Shown here piece by piece: positions 56,658 to 64,000 of a stretch of DNA of 64,000 bases. Origin of the DNA: Acidithiobacillus sp. (lineage in GTDB: Bacteria; Pseudomonadota; Gammaproteobacteria; Acidithiobacillales; Acidithiobacillaceae); contig JAPTWR010000001.1 in assembly GCA_028065135.1 (NCBI GenBank), positions 32,655 through 96,654 on the forward strand, written 5' to 3'. Each line of letters begins with the position of its first letter. Within the stretch, counting starts at the first letter, position 1. The notes beneath the pieces are model-generated. The model was not told the DNA's origin. It worked only from the letters and a program-made list of their open reading frames with translations, and ran no database searches. Both the position numbers and the translations under genes were made by a program.

Positions 56658-57733
56658 TAAAATACCGCCCTGGGATAACTGCCGAGGCAGCGATAGAAAG
56701 ACGCCTGTTGCGCGAGGGCATCCAGCACCGGTGCAATGGCGGCATCCTGACAATGACCGAGCAGATCGAGATAAAAGACGTATTCCCAGATGGCCGAGCG
56801 TGCCGGTCGCGACTCAATGCGCGTGAGGCTGATCCCCGCACTGGCCAATGGCGACAGCAGCGCATGCAGGCTCCCCGGGCGATTGGCCGCAGCGACCACC
56901 AGACTGGTCTTGTCGTTCCCGGTGGAACGGGTACTGATCTTACCGATCACCCAAAAGCGCGTGGTGTTCTCGGGATTGTCTTCAATACCCGCAGCCAGAA
57001 TATCGAGGCCGTAAGCTTCCGCAGCCACCGTAGTGGAAATAGCACCACCTTCGGCATCCGCCGCTGCTCGTTCAGCCGCCACAGCATTGCTGGAGACATC
57101 CACCAATTGCACCCGCGGCAAGTGGGCCGCAAGCCACTGGCGACACTGGGCACGGGTCTGGTAGTGCACATAGACGCGCTGGATCGTATCCATAGAGCAT
57201 TTAGCCACCAGATTATGGACGATGCGTAACTGCACCTCACCGCAAATATGCAGCGGATAATCCAACAGCAGATCGAGGCTGAGATTGACGGAGCCCTCAG
57301 TGCTGTTTTCCACCGGCACCACGCCGAAGCGGACCTGATCACTGTCTACCAGGCGGAAAATCTCGGCAATGCCTGCCGTCGGCTGAAATACCGCAGCCCG
57401 CCCGAAATGCTTTTGCGCCGCCATTTGCGAGAAGGTACCTGCCGGGCCGAGGTAAGCCACCTGTAACGGCTCTTCCAGGGCCAGACCAGCAGAAATGATT
57501 TCGCGGAAGATAGTGGCAATTTGCTCCGCAGAAAAGGGTCCCGGATTCTCCGCCATCACCCGGCGAAGAATCTCCGACTCCCGGTCGGGATAATAAAAAT
57601 TCGTCTCGTCAGCGGCACGCTTCACTGCACCGACCTCAGCGGCCAGGCGGCCCCGCTCCGCCAGCAACTGGAGGATTTGTGCATCCACCTGATCAATGAC
57701 CCCGCGCAATTCGGGAAGCGTTCGTACACTCAC
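56657..57733 (-). CDS. pheA: Bifunctional chorismate mutase/prephenate dehydratase
   Basis: A 358-residue enzyme making phenylpyruvate. An AroQ chorismate mutase domain (residues 1 to about 90, LRGVIDQVDAQILQLLAERG) is fused to prephenate dehydratase (YLGPAGTFSQMAA, VENSTEGSVNLSLDLLL, TRFWVIG) and a C-terminal ACT domain with ESRPARSAIWEYVFYLDL that binds Phe. The GTG start is at 57731-57733. It lies 15 bases after serC. Confidence 0.95.
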   Translation of the reverse strand: MSVRTLPELRGVIDQVDAQILQLLAERGRLAAEVGAVKRAADETNFYYPDRESEILRRVMAENPGPFSAEQIATIFREIISAGLALEEPLQVAYLGPAGTFSQMAAQKHFGRAAVFQPTAGIAEIFRLVDSDQVRFGVVPVENSTEGSVNLSLDLLLDYPLHICGEVQLRIVHNLVAKCSMDTIQRVYVHYQTRAQCRQWLAAHLPRVQLVDVSSNAVAAERAAADAEGGAISTTVAAEAYGLDILAAGIEDNPENTTRFWVIGKISTRSTGNDKTSLVVAAANRPGSLHALLSPLASAGISLTRIESRPARSAIWEYVFYLDLLGHCQDAAIAPVLDALAQQASFYRCLGSYPRAVF

Positions 57734-57748
57734 GGATAAGGTGCCTCC

Positions 57749-58837
57749 CTAACCCTGGCGGCGGGCGAAATCCCGCATGAAGTCAACCAGTGCCAGTACC
57801 CCAGCCTCCGGCATTGCATTGTAGATAGACGCACGCATACCACCCAGCAGGCGGTGCCCCTTGAGTTGAAGGAGTCCCTGCGCATCCGCTTCTTTCAGGA
57901 ATATCTTGTCCAGCGCTGCGTCATGCAAGGTGAACGGCACATTCATCTGCGAGCGGTTGCGGTGCTCTATGGCATTGGTATAGAAACCGCCGGAATTATC
58001 GATACCCGCGTAAAGCAAAGCCGCCTTACGTGCATTGATCTCCGCCATGGCGTCCAAGCCACCCAATTGTTGCAACCATTTGAACACCAGACCGGCCACG
58101 TAAATGGCAAAGGTCGGGGGCGTATTGTGCATGGAACCCTCTTTAGCATGCACGGCATAGTCCAGCATGGTTGCAGTACCGGCCGGCGCATGACCGATGA
58201 GGTCGTCGCGGATGATGGCCAGGGTCAGACCGGCCGGCCCGATGTTTTTTTGGGCACCGGCATAAATAAGGCCAAACCGGCTGACATCCACCGGCTTCGA
58301 GAGGATGTGGGAAGAGGCATCACTCACCAGCGGAATATCGCCCAGTTCCGGGACAAAATCGAACTCCAGACCACCGATGGTTTCATTTCCGGCAATATGC
58401 ACATAGGCCGTATCAGCGCTAACCCGCCACTCCGATTGTAGAGGCACCACACGGGCCTGACGATCCGCATTGCTGGCCGCCACTTCCACGGTCGCAAAAC
58501 GCTTGGCCTCTGCTATGGCTTTCGCAGACCAGATACCGGTCTGCACATAGCTCGCCCGCGCATGACCGCGCAGCAGGTTGATAGGAACCATGGCAAACTG
58601 CAGGGTCGCACCGCCCTGCAAAAATAGCACCTTATAATGAGCGGGAACCTGCAGGAGGTCGCGGAGGTCCTGCTCGGCCTCGGCGATAATCTGCATATAA
58701 TCTGCACCGCGATGGCTCATTTCCATGACCGAAATACCGCGGCCATGCCAGTCGAGCAACTCCGCCTGCACCTGCTCCAGCACCACACGGGGAAGCATCG
58801 CCGGGCCCGCACCAAAATTATAAACGGGATAGTTCAT
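57749..58837 (-). CDS. serC: Phosphoserine aminotransferase
   Basis: A 362-residue PLP enzyme of serine (and PLP) synthesis. NFGAGPAMLPRVVLEQ, MEMSHRG, GGATLQFAMVPINLL and the PLP-Lys in IYAGAQKNIGPAGLT are all typical, and the C-terminal RASIYNAMPEAGV binds phosphate. It follows gyrA by six bases; gyrA-serC-pheA is the conserved start of the aromatic mixed-function operon. Confidence 0.96.
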   Translation of the reverse strand: MNYPVYNFGAGPAMLPRVVLEQVQAELLDWHGRGISVMEMSHRGADYMQIIAEAEQDLRDLLQVPAHYKVLFLQGGATLQFAMVPINLLRGHARASYVQTGIWSAKAIAEAKRFATVEVAASNADRQARVVPLQSEWRVSADTAYVHIAGNETIGGLEFDFVPELGDIPLVSDASSHILSKPVDVSRFGLIYAGAQKNIGPAGLTLAIIRDDLIGHAPAGTATMLDYAVHAKEGSMHNTPPTFAIYVAGLVFKWLQQLGGLDAMAEINARKAALLYAGIDNSGGFYTNAIEHRNRSQMNVPFTLHDAALDKIFLKEADAQGLLQLKGHRLLGGMRASIYNAMPEAGVLALVDFMRDFARRQG

Positions 58838-58843
58838 GGTGTG

Positions 58844-61381
58844 TTACTGGGGCAGATCGGTCTGCTCCCCCTCCTCTTCTTCCGTATCGGCAATCAATGC
58901 CAGTCCCGCCAATTGCTCGCCCTCGCCCAGGTTAATCAGGCGCACCCCCTGCGCATTCCGGCCGGTACGACGAATACTGTTAATCGCTATACGAATCAGG
59001 GTTCCATGATCAGAGACCAGCATCAGTTCGTCCCGCTCCGTTACCGCCAGCGCGCCGACCACATCGCCATTACGCGCGTTGGTCTGGATGGCAATAACGC
59101 CCTTCCCGCCCCGATTGGTGCGGCGGTATTCATCCACTTCCGTCAATTTACCGTAGCCATTGGCCGTAGTGGTGAGGATCACCTGACTGGAATCCACCCA
59201 CTGTGCCGAGATCACCCGATCATTTTCTTCCAGACTGATGCCGCGCACACCCCGGGCATTACGCCCCATGGCCCGGGTTTTCGCCTCGGGGAAGCGCACC
59301 GCCATACCATGCCGGGTAAAGAGCATGAATTCGCGCTGCCCGTCGGAGAGGCCAACGGCGACCAGACGATCACCGGGGTCGAGGTTGATGGCATTGATCC
59401 CCTGACTGCGCGGGCGGGAATACTCCATGACCGGCGTCTTTTTGACGACACCATGGGAGGTTACCATGCAGACAAACTGTCCTTCGGTAAAGTCACGAAC
59501 CGGCAACACGGCGGTGATGCGTTCCGTGGGTGCCAGGGACAGCATGTTGACGATAGGCTTGCCCTTGGCGCCACGACCCGCCTGCGGTAACTGATATACC
59601 TTTTGCCAGAAAACCTTACCGAGATTGCTGAAGAATAGACAATAGGCATGGGTCGAAGCGCAGAACATGCGTTCGACAAAATCTTCTTCTTTGGTGGTGG
59701 TGGCCATCTTGCCCTTGCCGCCCCGTCTCTGGGCATTGAAGACCGTCACCGGCTGCGCCTTGATATAACCGGCGTGGGTGAAGGTCACCACCATTTCCTC
59801 TTCGGTAATCAGATCTTCCGTCGAAATATCACCGGTGTCCGCCACAATCTCACTGCGCCGGGCATCTCCGTACTGATCGCGGATAGCCACCAGCTCTTCG
59901 CGGATGACCTCCATCAGCCGGGTCTTTGAGCCGAGAATTTCCAGCAACTCACGGATGCGATCCAACAAGACCAAGTATTCATCGCGGATTTTGTCCTGCT
60001 CCAGCCCGGTCAGGCGGTGCAAACGCAAATCGAGAATAGCCTGGGCCTGAGTCTCGGACAGATGATAGCCGTCGGCCTGCATCCCCTCAGAAGGCTCACC
60101 ACGCTCGACCAGCAATGCGGCGACCATGCCCGGCTCCCAGGACTTCGCCAGCATCTGCGCCTTGGCTTCCGCCGGATTGGCCGCCGCCCGGATCAGGCTG
60201 ATGAGTGGATCCAGATTGACCAGCGCCACCGCCAAACCTTCAAGGATATGGGCGCGGTCGCGTGCCTTCTTCAGTTCAAAGACGGTACGCCGGGTGACCA
60301 CTTCGCGGCGATGCTGGATAAAGGCCTGCAGCAGATCGCGCAGACCGAGGGTCCGCGGTGCCCCGTCCAGCAGCGCCACCATGTTGATATTGAACACGCT
60401 CTGCATAACCGTGTGCTGGTAGAGATTATTCAACACCACATCGGCGTTGGCATCCCGTTTGAGTTCAATGGCGATACGCATACCCGACTTATCGGACTCG
60501 TCGCGCAGGTCACTGATGCCTTCCAGACGCTTTTCCTTGACCATCTCGGCAACACGCTCAATGAGCCTGGCCTTGTTTACCTGATAGGGCAGTTCGGTGA
60601 CGATGATGCTCTGCCGATTGGTTTTCTTGTCCGTCTCGAACTCGCAGCGCGCGCGCATGACCACCCGGCCCCGCCCGGTGCGGTAGGCTTCGATGCTGCC
60701 GGCACGGCCATGAATAAAGCCCGCCGTCGGGAAATCCGGAGCCGGGATCAGGGTGAACAAATCTTCATCCGAAGTCTCGGGATCATCCACCAGCGCCAGA
60801 CAGGCACTGATCACTTCCGTCAGATTGTGGGGTGGGATATTGGTGGCCATACCCACGGCGATGCCCGCCGAACCATTGATCAGCAGGTTGGGAATACGTG
60901 CCGGCATGACCAGCGGCTCCCACTCCTTTTCATCGTAATTGGGACCAAAATCAACGGTTTCCTTTTCCAGATCCGCCAACATTTCGTGGGCGATGCGGGA
61001 CATGCGCACTTCGGTGTAGCGCATGGCGGCGGGACTGTCGCCATCCACCGAACCAAAGTTACCCTGCCCGTCGATGAGCGGGTAGCGCATGGAAAAGTCC
61101 TGCGCCATCCGCACCATCGTGTCATAGACCGCGGTATCGCCATGAGGATGGTATTTACCGATGACATCGCCGACGACACGCGCCGACTTCTTATAAGGCT
61201 TATTCCAGTCGTTGTTCATTTCGTGCATGGCGAAGAGCACACGACGATGCACCGGTTTGAGGCCATCGCGGGCGTCGGGAAGGGCGCGGCCGACGATCAC
61301 GCTCATGGCGTAATCAAGGTAGGACTGGCGCATCTCCTTTTCGAGACCGACAGGAATAGTTTCTTTAGCGAATGCGATCAT
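58844..61381 (-). CDS. gyrA: DNA gyrase subunit A
   Basis: An 845-residue type IIA topoisomerase subunit. Catalytic Tyr122 sits in [11 protein letters not shown], and the beta-pinwheel C-terminal domain carries the GyrA box QRRGGKGK, identifying gyrase rather than topoisomerase IV. Residue numbering matches E. coli through the quinolone region; position 83 is Thr ([11 protein letters not shown]) and 87 is Asp. No start problem. It heads the long minus-strand block ending at pyrE. Confidence 0.97.
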   Translation of the reverse strand: MIAFAKETIPVGLEKEMRQSYLDYAMSVIVGRALPDARDGLKPVHRRVLFAMHEMNNDWNKPYKKSARVVGDVIGKYHPHGDTAVYDTMVRMAQDFSMRYPLIDGQGNFGSVDGDSPAAMRYTEVRMSRIAHEMLADLEKETVDFGPNYDEKEWEPLVMPARIPNLLINGSAGIAVGMATNIPPHNLTEVISACLALVDDPETSDEDLFTLIPAPDFPTAGFIHGRAGSIEAYRTGRGRVVMRARCEFETDKKTNRQSIIVTELPYQVNKARLIERVAEMVKEKRLEGISDLRDESDKSGMRIAIELKRDANADVVLNNLYQHTVMQSVFNINMVALLDGAPRTLGLRDLLQAFIQHRREVVTRRTVFELKKARDRAHILEGLAVALVNLDPLISLIRAAANPAEAKAQMLAKSWEPGMVAALLVERGEPSEGMQADGYHLSETQAQAILDLRLHRLTGLEQDKIRDEYLVLLDRIRELLEILGSKTRLMEVIREELVAIRDQYGDARRSEIVADTGDISTEDLITEEEMVVTFTHAGYIKAQPVTVFNAQRRGGKGKMATTTKEEDFVERMFCASTHAYCLFFSNLGKVFWQKVYQLPQAGRGAKGKPIVNMLSLAPTERITAVLPVRDFTEGQFVCMVTSHGVVKKTPVMEYSRPRSQGINAINLDPGDRLVAVGLSDGQREFMLFTRHGMAVRFPEAKTRAMGRNARGVRGISLEENDRVISAQWVDSSQVILTTTANGYGKLTEVDEYRRTNRGGKGVIAIQTNARNGDVVGALAVTERDELMLVSDHGTLIRIAINSIRRTGRNAQGVRLINLGEGEQLAGLALIADTEEEEGEQTDLPQ

Positions 61382-61437
61382 GTGGAGACTGAGTACCCCT
61401 GATTATTTCTTCAACGCGACATTATGCCACAGCAGGG

Positions 61438-62490
61438 CTAAACCTGCATGTGGCCAGCGGCCAGCGCCTGGAGCGCCGCCTGAAACCCGGGGCGCGCCAC
61501 GCCACGCTCGGTGATAATGGCGGCAATCAGGCTGGCGGGAGTAACATCAAAAGCCGGATTGCGCACTTCGACACCTTCTGACACCACCGCATGGCCTGCA
61601 CACTGCCGCACCTCGGCGGCGGGGCGCTCTTCGATGACGATACCGCCGCCATCGGGCATGGCGAAATCCACCGTACTCAAAGGCGCCGCGACATAGAATG
61701 GAATCTGATGATATTGCGCCAGTACGGCGAGGCTATAGGTGCCAATTTTGTTCGCCGCGTCGCCATTGGCGGCAATACGGTCGGCACCGACAATCACCGC
61801 ATGGATCAAGCCCTGTTGCATCAGATAGGCCGCCGCGCCGTCCACATTGAGACAAAAGGGAATGCCATCCTGCTGCAACTCCCAGGCAGTGAGGCGCGCG
61901 CCCTGCAGCCATGGTCTGGTTTCATCCACATAAACATGGAGTTGCTTTCCCGCAGAAACTCCGGCGCGGATCACGCCCAGTGCCGTGCCGTATCCGCCCG
62001 TAGCGAGACTGCCCGTATTGCAGTGTGTGAGGATACCTCCCTCCACCGGCAAAAGCTCCGCGCCGTAACGACCCATACGCTGGTTATCGGCAATGTCGTC
62101 GCGGAGCAAGTCGTGGGCGGCCTGTAAGAGCGCGGCGCCAGCCTGTTCCGCAGTAGATGCCGATTGCGCCAGTGCCAATTGCCGGTCCGTCGCCCAGGCG
62201 AGATTCACCGCCGTCGGTCGCGCCGCCTTGATCTCGTCGGCGGCACTCAGCAGGCATGCCTGCCAGTTCGCCTGCGTTCCCGCTTCACTGACGGCCAACG
62301 CCATGGCATAGGCGGCGGTGATGCCGATTGCCGGAGCACCACGCACTACCATCTGCCGAATCGCCACTGCCACCGCGCGATAATCACTGAGCTTTAACCA
62401 GGTTTCCTGCTGTGGCAACAATCTTTGATCGAGGAGGCAGAGTTGGCCCTCCTCCCAACGGATGGCACGAATTCGGTCGGCACTGGGCAC
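61438..62490 (-). CDS. mtnA: Methylthioribose-1-phosphate isomerase
   Basis: A 350-residue eIF2B-related isomerase of methionine salvage, turning MTR-1-P into MTRu-1-P. RGAPAIGITAAYAMALAV, THCNTGSLATGGYGTALGVI with catalytic Cys, VGADRIAANGDAANKIGTY with catalytic Asp, and NPAFDVTPASLI fit the family. GTG at 62488-62490 has GAGGAGG just upstream. It precedes gyrA by 56 bases on the same strand; no other salvage gene is in the window. Confidence 0.94.
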   Translation of the reverse strand: MPSADRIRAIRWEEGQLCLLDQRLLPQQETWLKLSDYRAVAVAIRQMVVRGAPAIGITAAYAMALAVSEAGTQANWQACLLSAADEIKAARPTAVNLAWATDRQLALAQSASTAEQAGAALLQAAHDLLRDDIADNQRMGRYGAELLPVEGGILTHCNTGSLATGGYGTALGVIRAGVSAGKQLHVYVDETRPWLQGARLTAWELQQDGIPFCLNVDGAAAYLMQQGLIHAVIVGADRIAANGDAANKIGTYSLAVLAQYHQIPFYVAAPLSTVDFAMPDGGGIVIEERPAAEVRQCAGHAVVSEGVEVRNPAFDVTPASLIAAIITERGVARPGFQAALQALAAGHMQV

Positions 62491-62643
62491 ATATCCTCCT
62501 CGGTAAATAGCAGATCAATCGGATGTGAAACACCGCCATATGGCGTGCTCAATATACGAGCAGTTGAAAAGTCTGTAAAATGCGACGGGATGTCCATACC
62601 CCATGCTTCCGGGGCACTCCCGCTTTTACCATCAGGTCAACTT

Positions 62644-63864
62644 ATGTCTGCCAGCCCATACCCCATTCTTCGCTTGCGTCCCAAGGAAGATCGCCGCCTG
62701 CGCGCCGGTCATCTCTGGATTTACAGCAACGAAATCGACGTCCAGAAAACCCCCCTCACCGCCATCACCCCGGGCAGCGTTTGCCGGATGGAAGACGCGC
62801 AGGGTAAGGCCCTCGGCCTCGCCCATGTCAATCCCCATACCCTGCTCTGCGCTCGCTTATTGAGCCGCGATCCCCATGTCAGCATTGATGAAGGTTTTTA
62901 TCGCACCCGGTTGCAGCAGGCGTTGCTGATGCGCGAGCATCTGTTCAGTGCACCCTTTTACCGCCTGGTGCATGGCGAAGGCGATGGTTTTCCCGGTCTG
63001 ATCATCGACCGTTATGAAGATTATCTGGTGCTGCAAGCGAACAGCCTCGGCATGGATCGCGATCTACCCATGATCACGGCGGCTTTACAGAGCCTGCTGC
63101 GCCCCGCGGGCATTTTACTGAAGGCCAGCGGCGCAGCACGGCGGCTGGAAGGATTGGCAGACCGCGTCGAAGTCCTTTTCGGGCATATCCCGGAGCGGCT
63201 GGAGGTTTGGGAAAACGACTGCCTGTTCCAGGTTGACCCGCGCGGAGGACAGAAAACCGGCTGGTTTTATGACCATCGCGCCAATCGCCGCCGCTTGCGG
63301 GACTTTGCCCAGGGACGCCGGATACTGGACTGTTTCGCCTATGTTGGTGGCTTTGCCATCCCTTTGGCCAAGGCCGGGGCCACTGCCGTCACCGCCGTGG
63401 ACAGTTCGGCACCAGCCTTGGTGATTCTGGAAGAAAACGCCCAACGCAACGAGGTGGCAAATTTGCGCAGCATCCACGGCGATGCCATGGAAACGCTGCA
63501 CAACCTGCGCGACCGCGGTGAGCAATTCGATCTCATCGTCCTTGATCCCCCGGCTCTGATCAAATCGAAGAAGGATTTCAAGGAAGGCAGCATCGCCTAT
63601 CGCCGCTTTAACGATATGGCCATGCGTTTGCTGAGCCCCGGCGGCATCCTGTTCTCGGCGTCCTGCTCCCATCACCTGAACCGGGAAACGCTGCTCGGCC
63701 AGATCGCTTTTGCCGCCCAGCGTGGCGACTATCAGATCATTGGCGAAGGCGGCCAGGATATGGATCACCCCGTTCACCCGGCGGTGCCAGAAAGCAACTA
63801 CCTCAAGGGCTTCTTCATCCACCGTCGGGAAGAGTTACCCGAAGAAGCAGAAGAGACCACCTGA
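62644..63864 (+). CDS. rlmI: RlmI-like 23S rRNA m5C methyltransferase
   Basis: A 406-residue SAM-dependent methyltransferase of the RlmI/YccW group. An N-terminal PUA domain (RLRPKEDRRLRAGHLWIYSNEI, PGSVCRMEDAQGKALGLAHV) precedes an EEHEE-like subdomain and the Rossmann MTase (LDCFAYVGGFAIPLAKAG, catalytic DPPALIKSK and FSASCSHHL, with Cys). RlmI modifies C1962 of 23S rRNA. The ATG at 62644 has CAGGT six bases upstream; earlier in-frame ATGs lack support. It is divergent from mtnA. Confidence 0.92.
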   Translation: MSASPYPILRLRPKEDRRLRAGHLWIYSNEIDVQKTPLTAITPGSVCRMEDAQGKALGLAHVNPHTLLCARLLSRDPHVSIDEGFYRTRLQQALLMREHLFSAPFYRLVHGEGDGFPGLIIDRYEDYLVLQANSLGMDRDLPMITAALQSLLRPAGILLKASGAARRLEGLADRVEVLFGHIPERLEVWENDCLFQVDPRGGQKTGWFYDHRANRRRLRDFAQGRRILDCFAYVGGFAIPLAKAGATAVTAVDSSAPALVILEENAQRNEVANLRSIHGDAMETLHNLRDRGEQFDLIVLDPPALIKSKKDFKEGSIAYRRFNDMAMRLLSPGGILFSASCSHHLNRETLLGQIAFAAQRGDYQIIGEGGQDMDHPVHPAVPESNYLKGFFIHRREELPEEAEETT

Positions 63865-63924
63865 TCACACCAAGCGCAGTTGATTCTTGTCGCCGTGCCC
63901 AGTGGCAGGTACAATCGCGCCCAC

Positions 63925-64000
63925 GCCGGCGTAGCTCAGTTGGTAGAGCAACCGATTCGTAATCGGTAGGTCGGAGGTTCGACTCCTCTCGCCGGCACCA
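63925..64000 (+). tRNA. tRNA-Thr (anticodon CGT)
   Basis: A 76-base tRNA ending exactly at the window edge with encoded CCA. Acceptor stem GCCGGCG pairs with CGCCGGC; the anticodon loop TTCGTAA gives CGT. D-arm and T-arm (GGTTCGACTCC) are normal. Confidence 0.97.

Noticed and set aside
60017..61402. 461-residue open frame opposite gyrA
   Set aside because: Antisense shadow of a GC-rich conserved gene; the composition is His/Gln-rich in the usual shadow manner.

Overview
This window looks like a chromosomal segment of an acidophilic, iron- and sulfur-oxidising gammaproteobacterium-like chemolithoautotroph, most likely Acidithiobacillus ferrooxidans or a very close relative. The strongest pointer is a 90-residue Tat-exported high-potential iron-sulfur protein that I recognise as the Iro protein described from that species. 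A large PEP carboxylase, frequent GTG and TTG starts and an Escherichia/Pseudomonas-like order of core genes are consistent with this. I could run no database search, so names rest on motifs and remembered family sequences. Almost all of the 64 kb is ordinary, densely packed core genome. I see no complete insertion sequence, prophage or CRISPR array.

Layout. 1-2.3 kb: end of an unknown gene, then minus-strand pgsA-hda-yihY joined by ATGA overlaps. 2.4-7.9 kb: plus-strand sodB, purM-purN-CinA-like domain, a dihydrolipoamide-dehydrogenase-like flavoprotein and ppk2. 8-10.2 kb: minus-strand rnr. 10.3-10.7 kb: tRNA-Leu(CAG), strong hairpins and a broken tyrosine-integrase remnant. 10.7-17.3 kb: the minus-strand operon hfq-hflX-hflK-hflC-hisZ-purA with iro at its 3' end. 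17.6-21 kb: ppc and maf. 21-27.9 kb: a TPR/glycine-rich membrane protein, divergent from a three-gene RND efflux operon with a TetR-type operator at its promoter. 28-33.1 kb: folD-ppk1-parA-like-CYTH/CHAD. 33.1-40.2 kb: a small orphan, pepN with a DsbC/DsbG-like gene, lexA, a DUF2147 gene and a PpiD-like gene that appears to lack the parvulin domain. 40.3-46.8 kb: tRNA-Asp, tRNA-Val and the proteostasis block tig-clpP-clpX-lon-hupB. 46.9-62.5 kb: pyrE, then the long minus-strand block mtnA, gyrA-serC-pheA-hisC-aroF-tyrA-aroA-cmk-rpsA-ihfB-lapB-pyrF. 62.6-64 kb: rlmI-like methyltransferase and tRNA-Thr(CGT).

How the genes fit together. The aromatic genes serC to aroA cover DAHP, EPSP, prephenate dehydrogenase/dehydratase and aminotransferase steps and run on into cmk, rpsA, ihfB and lapB, so amino-acid synthesis is coupled to translation, nucleoid and LPS-control genes. 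purM, purN, purA and folD feed purine synthesis, and pyrE and pyrF feed pyrimidines. Polyphosphate metabolism is represented twice (PPK2 and PPK1). The most interesting unit is ppk1, a small orphan ParA-type ATPase and a CYTH-CHAD protein in one tightly spaced plus-strand operon. I propose, as inference only, that it is a system for positioning or segregating polyphosphate granules.
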